From: Elusimicrobia bacterium CG08_land_8_20_14_0_20_59_10
GTDB taxonomy: Bacteria; Elusimicrobiota; Elusimicrobia; Elusimicrobiales; UBA9959
Direction: 5' to 3'
Assembly (NCBI GenBank): GCA_002779045.1
Contig: PEXO01000117.1
Span: 1 to 11,104, forward strand
Length of the DNA: 11,104 nucleotides
The translations under genes were made by a program, and so were the position numbers. Numbering within the stretch: position 1 is the stretch's first letter; each line of letters begins with the position of its first letter. Positions 6,895 to 11,104 of the stretch are shown here, one piece after another. Below the pieces are notes generated by a model, which worked only from the letters and a program-made list of their open reading frames with translations, ran no database searches and was not told where the DNA came from.

Positions 6895-6987
6895 AATCGG
6901 GAATCATGGATCGAAAATCGAGGATCGAAAGTCGGGGAACAACGAACGGTTTTGTTGAAAGCTGTTTTTGATCCCCGGTCCCCGATT
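6895..6987. repeat. Inverted heptamer repeat array, RATCGRR type
   Basis: This repeat fills the gap between the M3 stop (6887-6889) and the next start (6996). Its left arm reads in exact 7-base steps: AATCGGG (6895), AATCATG (6902), GATCGAA (6909), AATCGAG (6916), GATCGAA (6923), AGTCGGG (6930). The right arm, read on the opposite strand from 6987 to 6967, is AATCGGG, GACCGGG, GATCAAA. The outer units match 7 of 7, the second 3 of 7 and the third 6 of 7, so an imperfect hairpin about 21 bp long can form. CAAC/GTTG (6940-6943, 6954-6957) could make a small inner stem. The right arm ends 8 bases before the next ATG. Confidence 0.7.
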
Positions 6988-6995
6988 CTAAGCTT

Positions 6996-7988
6996 ATGAA
7001 AGCAAAGATCTCCATTGTTGCGGGCTTCCTGATCGGCGCGGCGCTGCTTTTCTTCGCTTTCAGAAAGGTCGATCTCGCCTCCCTGAGGCAGGCGTTCTCC
7101 GCCGTGGACGCCGTGTACCTCATTCCCGCCGTGCTGACGGCTGTGTTTGAAATAGTGCTGCGCGCTGCGCGCTGGCGCCTGCTGCTTAATCCTTCCGGCC
7201 CGGTCAGCTTGTGGGACGCTTTCCGCTTGCAGGCTATCGGCCTCGGGTTGAATAATATCCTGCCCATGCGGCTTGGCGAGGTAGCGCGGGGCACTTTCGG
7301 GGCCAGGATACTGGGTATCCCGGTGATAACGGTCTTCGCGACCATACTGGTGGAGAGGGCCCTGGACGTTATCGTCATGTTCTTTTTGATCTTCGCGGCG
7401 GCGCGCCTGGGCGGCATCAGCGGCGGCCTTATGAATTACGGCGGCTGGCTCTGGGGCATGTGCGCGGGGCTCGGCGCCGCCGTGGCCGCGCTGGTGTTCG
7501 CGGACGAACTGGCGGCCCATCGCTGGTTCGCCGGCTTTTTCGGGCGCTTCCCGCTGCTCAGGAGCGTGTTCGAGCGTCTTGCCATGGGCGTTAAGGGTTT
7601 TCATTCTTTAGGCAGCGGCGCGGCAATACTCCTGTTGGCGGTCCTGCAATGGTGTGTGTCGGCAATGGGTTATTTCTGGATGGCACGGGCCTTCGGGCTC
7701 GGGGATGTGATAACCTTTTTCAAGTGCGTGGTGCTGGCCGTTACCGGCGCCATTGCCGCGTCGGTGCCGGGGATGCCCGGCTATTTCGGGAATATCGAGT
7801 TCGCCGTGATGAAGGTAACTTCTTCCTGGGGCATTCCCGGGAGCACGGGGCTGGCATACGCCTCCTATGTTCACGTGATAGCGTATCTCGCGGCCACCCT
7901 CCTCGGCGTATTCTTCGTGTACCAGATGGGGTATTCCCTCGGGCGGGTCTGGGGCGACCTGTCCGGCAGGGGCGGGAAGAATAAATGA
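6996..7988 (+). CDS. Flippase-like membrane protein, LPG-synthase TM/YbhN (UPF0104) family
   Basis: This 330-residue polytopic inner-membrane protein has hydrophobic segments near 6-22, 40-56, 108-136, 148-168, 208-230, 240-258 and 284-312. Family signatures are clear: RAARWRLLLNP (56-66), GLNNILPMRLGEVARG (84-99), the acidic ERALD (120-124) and SVPGMPGYFGNIE (256-268). The family includes the membrane domain of MprF, which moves lysyl-phosphatidylglycerol across the membrane, and archaeal AglD-like proteins. No aminoacyl-transferase domain is attached here, so lysylation is not expected. Its coupling to a glycosyltransferase suggests a role in lipid-linked glycan synthesis or transfer, which is inference. 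The stop TGA overlaps the next ATG (ATGA, 7985-7988). No Shine-Dalgarno sequence is visible before the ATG at 6996, where the heptamer repeat ends 8 bases upstream. The start is nevertheless supported by the first membrane helix following directly. Confidence 0.87.
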   Translation: MKAKISIVAGFLIGAALLFFAFRKVDLASLRQAFSAVDAVYLIPAVLTAVFEIVLRAARWRLLLNPSGPVSLWDAFRLQAIGLGLNNILPMRLGEVARGTFGARILGIPVITVFATILVERALDVIVMFFLIFAAARLGGISGGLMNYGGWLWGMCAGLGAAVAALVFADELAAHRWFAGFFGRFPLLRSVFERLAMGVKGFHSLGSGAAILLLAVLQWCVSAMGYFWMARAFGLGDVITFFKCVVLAVTGAIAASVPGMPGYFGNIEFAVMKVTSSWGIPGSTGLAYASYVHVIAYLAATLLGVFFVYQMGYSLGRVWGDLSGRGGKNK

Positions 7989-9148
7989 ACACGGGAAAAA
8001 TAAATTCCGTCCTGATGGTGGGGCAGACCTTCTACCCGGTGCTGGGCGGCGCGGAGAAACAAGCCTTCGAGCTGTCCAAGGCGCTCGTGAGCAGGGGTGT
8101 GAAGGTCTCGGTGATAACCAGGCGCGTGGAGAACCTGCCCGCGCTGGAGACCATTTCCGGGGTAAAGATAGAGCGCTTCGGGGTAGCCGGCTCCGGCGCG
8201 CTGGATTCGCTGGTATTCATGCTCAGGGTCTTTTTTTACATGGTGACGCATGCCGCGCAGTACGACGTGGCGCATGTGCACCTGGCTTCCTCGCCGGCAG
8301 TGGCCGCACTCGCGGCCGGCTGGTTCACCGGGAAGCGTACCCTGGTCAAGCTCGGCCGGGGCCGGGGCCTCGACGAGATCTCCCTTTCGCAGAAGACCTT
8401 CTTCGGCCGCCTGAAGCTGAAGTTCTTTTCCCTTTCCCGGCCCGAGGTGCTGGTGCTGAGTTCCGAGGCGTACGACTGGCTGAAGAACAGCGGGGAGTTC
8501 CCCGGCCTGCGCCCCAGGCTGTTCCGCAACGGCGTGGACACAGGCCGCTACACGCCGCCCCTCTACCACGAGAAGATAAGCGCGAAGACCGCCGTGGGGC
8601 TGGATAACGACCTGGTGTTCCTGTCCGTGGGGCGGCTGGTGCCGGAGAAAAGGCTGCGCGAATTTATAGAGGTCTGGGCCGAGCTGCTGGCCGAAGAGCT
8701 GACCAAACCGAAAATGCGTCTTGTGATAGTCGGCTCCGGCCCGGAGGAAGGCAACCTAAAGAACGCGGTCGAAAAAATGGGTCTGCGGTCCAGCGTGCTG
8801 CTGGCCGGGGCCAGGGCGGACCTGCTGCCGTATTACCGGGCCGCCGACGTCTTCGTGCTGCCGTCGCTTACCGAGGGGATGTCCAATTCCATGCTGGAGG
8901 CGATGTCCTGCGGAGTGGCCATAATGGCCGGTCGCGTGGATGGGGCGAAGGACGTGGTCACCGACGGGGAGAACGGCTACCTTTTCGACCCGCTCAACCG
9001 CGCCGAGATAAAAGCCTGCCTGCGCCGCTGCATAGAGGAACGCAGCGCGGCGGGAAAGATGGGGGAACGGGCCCGCAAGACCGTGGTGGAGAAATACTCC
9101 ATGGCCCGCGTGGCCGACGAAGTGATGAAGATCTATCAGGGAGAGTAA
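7985..9148 (+). CDS. Family-4 (GT-B fold) glycosyltransferase
   Basis: This 387-residue protein is expected to transfer a sugar from a nucleotide-sugar donor to a glycan or lipid acceptor at the cytoplasmic face of the membrane. The N-terminal Rossmann domain opens with SVLMVGQTFYPVLGGAEKQ, including the GGAE acceptor-side motif (21-24). YDVAHVHL (93-100) is the usual loop after the fourth strand. The C-terminal donor domain starts with FLSVGRLVPEKRL (212-224, the GR..EK phosphate-binding motif). The E-x7-E pair of retaining GT4 enzymes is Glu297 and Glu305, within TEGMSNSMLEAMSCG. The length is standard for the family. The start overlaps the previous stop by four bases, indicating translational coupling, and GGGCGGGAAG a few bases upstream can serve as ribosome binding site. 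The TAA stop at 9146-9148 lies inside the first unit of the next heptamer array. Donor and acceptor sugars are unknown. Confidence 0.92.
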   Translation: MNTGKINSVLMVGQTFYPVLGGAEKQAFELSKALVSRGVKVSVITRRVENLPALETISGVKIERFGVAGSGALDSLVFMLRVFFYMVTHAAQYDVAHVHLASSPAVAALAAGWFTGKRTLVKLGRGRGLDEISLSQKTFFGRLKLKFFSLSRPEVLVLSSEAYDWLKNSGEFPGLRPRLFRNGVDTGRYTPPLYHEKISAKTAVGLDNDLVFLSVGRLVPEKRLREFIEVWAELLAEELTKPKMRLVIVGSGPEEGNLKNAVEKMGLRSSVLLAGARADLLPYYRAADVFVLPSLTEGMSNSMLEAMSCGVAIMAGRVDGAKDVVTDGENGYLFDPLNRAEIKACLRRCIEERSAAGKMGERARKTVVEKYSMARVADEVMKIYQGE

Positions 9149-9290
9149 AGGGTAAAGAGTAAAGAGTAAAGGGTAAAAAGTAAAGAGTGAAGGGTTGAGA
9201 ATAAGGAGCGAGGGGTGACTGGAGTTGGTGGCTAATCTTCAGGCCGGAATTGATTAACACTCTTTACGCTTTACTCTTCACCCCTTTACT
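9144..9290. repeat. Inverted heptamer repeat array, RGTAAAG type
   Basis: The left arm runs in strict 7-base phase: AGTAAAG (9144), GGTAAAG (9151), AGTAAAG (9158), AGTAAAG (9165), GGTAAAA (9172), AGTAAAG (9179), AGTGAAG (9186), then decaying units to about 9220. The right arm, read on the opposite strand from 9290, is AGTAAAG, one extra G, GGTGAAG, AGTAAAG, CGTAAAG. Paired with 9144-9171 it gives a stem of about 28 bp with two mismatches and one bulge, around a loop of about 90 bases. The first unit contains the stop codon of the glycosyltransferase gene. The last inverted unit ends 7 bases before the asparagine synthetase ATG. Confidence 0.8.
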
Positions 9291-9297
9291 AGAATTT

Positions 9298-11104
9298 ATG
9301 TGCGGAATATGCGGAATATATAATTACGGCTCCGGGGTCCACGTTACGCGTGAGGACCTTAAGGCCATGAACGACCTGCTGGTCCACCGCGGACCGGACG
9401 ACGAGGGCTATTATACCCGTGAGAACGCCGGCCTGGCCATGCGCCGGCTCTCCATCATAGACCTCTCCACCGGGAACCAGCCCATCTCAAACGAGGACGG
9501 CTCCGTCTGGATAGTATTCAACGGCGAGATCTATAATTTCCAGGACCTGCGCGGCGAGCTCATGGCCAAGGGGCATAAGTTCGTTACCAGGTCCGATACG
9601 GAGACTATCGTCCACCTCTACGAGGAATACGGCACGGAATTTCCGAAGCATTTGCGCGGTATGTTCGCCATAGCCGTCTGGGACATAAGGCGCAAGCGGC
9701 TGGTGCTGGCGCGCGACCGCCTGGGCAAGAAGCCGCTCTTCTACGCGCTTACTCCGTACGGCCTCACCTTCGCCTCCGAGCTGCGCGCCCTGCTTGCCGC
9801 CAAAGAGATCCCGCGCGAGATAAATCCCGCCGCGATAGACGCTTTCCTCACGTTGCAGTATATCCCCAGTCCGCTGAGCGTTTTTAAGGGCGTGCGGAAG
9901 CTCGAACCCGCCTCCTTGCTGGTGTTCGAGGGCGGTCGCGCGAAAACGGAAAAATACTGGGACCTCCCGCTCGGCGAAAAGAAACTGGACGGCGTCCCGC
10001 TCCCCGAGCTGAAGGAGAGGCTTTGTTCTGAACTTTCCGAAGCGGTGCGCGTACGGCTGGTCTCCGACGTCCCGCTGGGGGCATTCCTGTCGGGCGGCAT
10101 AGATTCCTCCATCGTTACCGCGCTGATGGCGCGGCATTCCGAAAAGCCCGTGAAGACTTTTTCCATAGGCTTCAAGGAGGAGAAGTTCTCGGAACTGGGC
10201 TACGCGCGCAGCGTGGCGGAGATGTACGGCACCAAACACACGGAGTTCGTGTTAGAGGCTAAGATGGCCGACGAGCTGGAACGGCTGGCCCGCAACTACG
10301 GCGAGCCTTACGCCGACCCGAGCGCGCTGCCGTCCTACTTCGTGTCGCGCGAGACCCGCAGGGACGTGACGGTGGCCCTTAACGGCGACGGCGGCGACGA
10401 GGCCTTTGGCGGTTACCTGCGCTACGCGGCCATGAAGACGGAAGACCTGGTCTCCGGTGCCCCGGACTGGCTCAAGGCCGCCGCCCTGCTGGGGATACGC
10501 AATTTTCCCAAGGCGGCCCCGTTCGGGTTTTTCTGGCGCCTTGAAAAATTCCTTAAGCTGTCGCGTATGGGCGGGCTGGAGGAGAAATATCTTTCGGCCA
10601 TGTCCTTCTTCTCGCCGGCGGACCTGGACGGGCTTTACAGCGGGGCTTTTATCTCCCTGCTGGGCCCGCAGAAAAATTATGCCGGGCGCTACCTTGCCAA
10701 GACCTTCGCGGGCACCGCCCGGGAGGACCTGCTGAACCGGCTGGTCTACTGCGATCTTCATACCTACCTGCCCGAGGGCCTGATGACCAAGATGGACATC
10801 GCCTCGATGGCTAATTCCCTGGAGACGCGGTCCCCTTTCCTGGACCATAAGTTGCTGGAATTCGCTTTCAGGCTGCCCGGTGACCTTAAGCTGAAGGGAC
10901 TGGGCGGTACCAAGTGGCTGCTCAGGGAAACGTTTCGGGATATGCTGCCGGCGGCGATCTACGGGCGTGGCAAGATGGGTTTCGGCGTGCCGCTGGGGCA
11001 GTGGTTCCGCGGTGAGCTGAAGGAATACTGGGTTGCGGCCTGTCTTTCCCAAAAAGCGTTGGGGCGCGGCTATTTTAAAAACGAAGGGCTTTACCGGCTC
11101 TGGG
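9298..11104 (+). CDS. asnB: Glutamine-hydrolysing asparagine synthetase (AsnB type), 3' end cut by window
   Basis: The frame is open from the ATG at 9298 to the window edge, 602 complete codons with no stop. The family usually ends at 600-650 residues, so little is missing. The protein starts MCGICGIYN; Cys2, exposed when Met1 is removed, is the glutaminase nucleophile, which fixes the start exactly. The N-terminal Ntn amidotransferase domain carries MRRLSIIDL (48-56), HRGPDDEG (30-37) and FNGEIYN. The synthetase domain has the ATP pyrophosphatase loop SGGIDSS (265-271) and NGDGGDEAFGGY (362-373), and near the C-terminus LETRSPFLDH. It should form asparagine, or amidate a related carboxyl group, from glutamine and ATP. 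Next to a glycosyltransferase such genes often belong to exopolysaccharide or O-antigen clusters, where the acceptor may be a sugar acid; that is inference. No Shine-Dalgarno sequence precedes the start. Confidence 0.92.
   Translation, partial: MCGICGIYNYGSGVHVTREDLKAMNDLLVHRGPDDEGYYTRENAGLAMRRLSIIDLSTGNQPISNEDGSVWIVFNGEIYNFQDLRGELMAKGHKFVTRSDTETIVHLYEEYGTEFPKHLRGMFAIAVWDIRRKRLVLARDRLGKKPLFYALTPYGLTFASELRALLAAKEIPREINPAAIDAFLTLQYIPSPLSVFKGVRKLEPASLLVFEGGRAKTEKYWDLPLGEKKLDGVPLPELKERLCSELSEAVRVRLVSDVPLGAFLSGGIDSSIVTALMARHSEKPVKTFSIGFKEEKFSELGYARSVAEMYGTKHTEFVLEAKMADELERLARNYGEPYADPSALPSYFVSRETRRDVTVALNGDGGDEAFGGYLRYAAMKTEDLVSGAPDWLKAAALLGIRNFPKAAPFGFFWRLEKFLKLSRMGGLEEKYLSAMSFFSPADLDGLYSGAFISLLGPQKNYAGRYLAKTFAGTAREDLLNRLVYCDLHTYLPEGLMTKMDIASMANSLETRSPFLDHKLLEFAFRLPGDLKLKGLGGTKWLLRETFRDMLPAAIYGRGKMGFGVPLGQWFRGELKEYWVAACLSQKALGRGYFKNEGLYRLW

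Noticed and set aside
5783..7417. Long minus-strand open frame across the M3 peptidase and YbhN-family genes
   Set aside because: It crosses two well-supported plus-strand genes and an intergenic repeat, and its translation is low-complexity (His, Arg, Ala, Gln-rich), as expected for a codon shadow.
9203..9235. AAGGAG followed 6 bases later by GTG and a six-codon frame ending in TAA, a possible leader peptide
   Set aside because: SD-like strings are expected in any purine-rich heptamer array, and the peptide (VTGVGG) has no control codons such as repeated Asn.
8994..9260. Minus-strand frame encoding a repetitive peptide (LPFTLYS-like units)
   Set aside because: The 7-residue periodicity is simply the 21-base consequence of translating the heptamer DNA repeat; there is no start signal and it overlaps the glycosyltransferase gene end.
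9144..9290. CRISPR array or conventional Rho-independent terminator
   Set aside because: Units are 7 bases with no spacers, and the long interrupted stem is not followed by a T run.
9290..9295. TAGAAT as a -10 element for asparagine synthetase
   Set aside because: It ends two bases before the ATG, so transcription would start inside the coding sequence, and no -35 is present.

Overview
The window is a GC-rich stretch (roughly 60% GC by eye) of a bacterial chromosome. It is densely coded and no gene-free stretch exceeds 300 bases. Signal peptides on two secreted hydrolases, GC-rich coding and heavy use of the ATA isoleucine codon suggest a Gram-negative-type bacterium. Elusimicrobiota or a similar lineage is my best guess, from general resemblance only, and is not proven by anything here. 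No phage, insertion sequence, CRISPR array, tRNA or rRNA was seen.

Layout. At the left edge (1-75, minus) lie the first 25 codons of a Gfo/Idh/MocA-type NAD(P)-dependent oxidoreductase, preceded by a perfect 16-bp palindrome. A strong hairpin terminator (253-280) separates it from a four-domain S1 RNA-binding protein (298-1491, minus). That gene is divergent from a secreted GH13 alpha-amylase (1671-3257, plus). The amylase converges on a secreted clostripain-family C11 cysteine peptidase (3341-4759, minus) through a shared bidirectional terminator (3291-3324). The C11 gene is in turn divergent from a cytosolic M3 zinc oligopeptidase (4943-6889, plus). Most of this left half is therefore single genes with their own promoters and terminators, concerned with degrading polymers (starch, proteins, peptides) and with translation.

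The right half changes character to surface-glycan synthesis, all on the plus strand. It holds a flippase-like membrane protein of the lysylphosphatidylglycerol-synthase/YbhN family (6996-7988), a family-4 glycosyltransferase coupled to it by an ATGA overlap (7985-9148), and an AsnB-type glutamine-dependent asparagine synthetase (9298 to beyond the window end). This looks like the start of a polysaccharide or glycolipid cluster that continues to the right.

The most unusual structures fill the two gaps of this right half, 6890-6995 and 9149-9297. Each consists of a purine-rich array of 7-base units beginning at or near the upstream stop codon. A shorter inverted copy of the array ends only 7-8 bases before the next start codon. 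The two loci use different heptamers (RATCGRR and RGTAAAG) that fit one pattern, RRTNRRR. Both downstream genes lack a visible Shine-Dalgarno sequence, while the other genes in the window have one. These look like two members of one class of intergenic inverted heptamer repeat and are the best candidates here for something undescribed.
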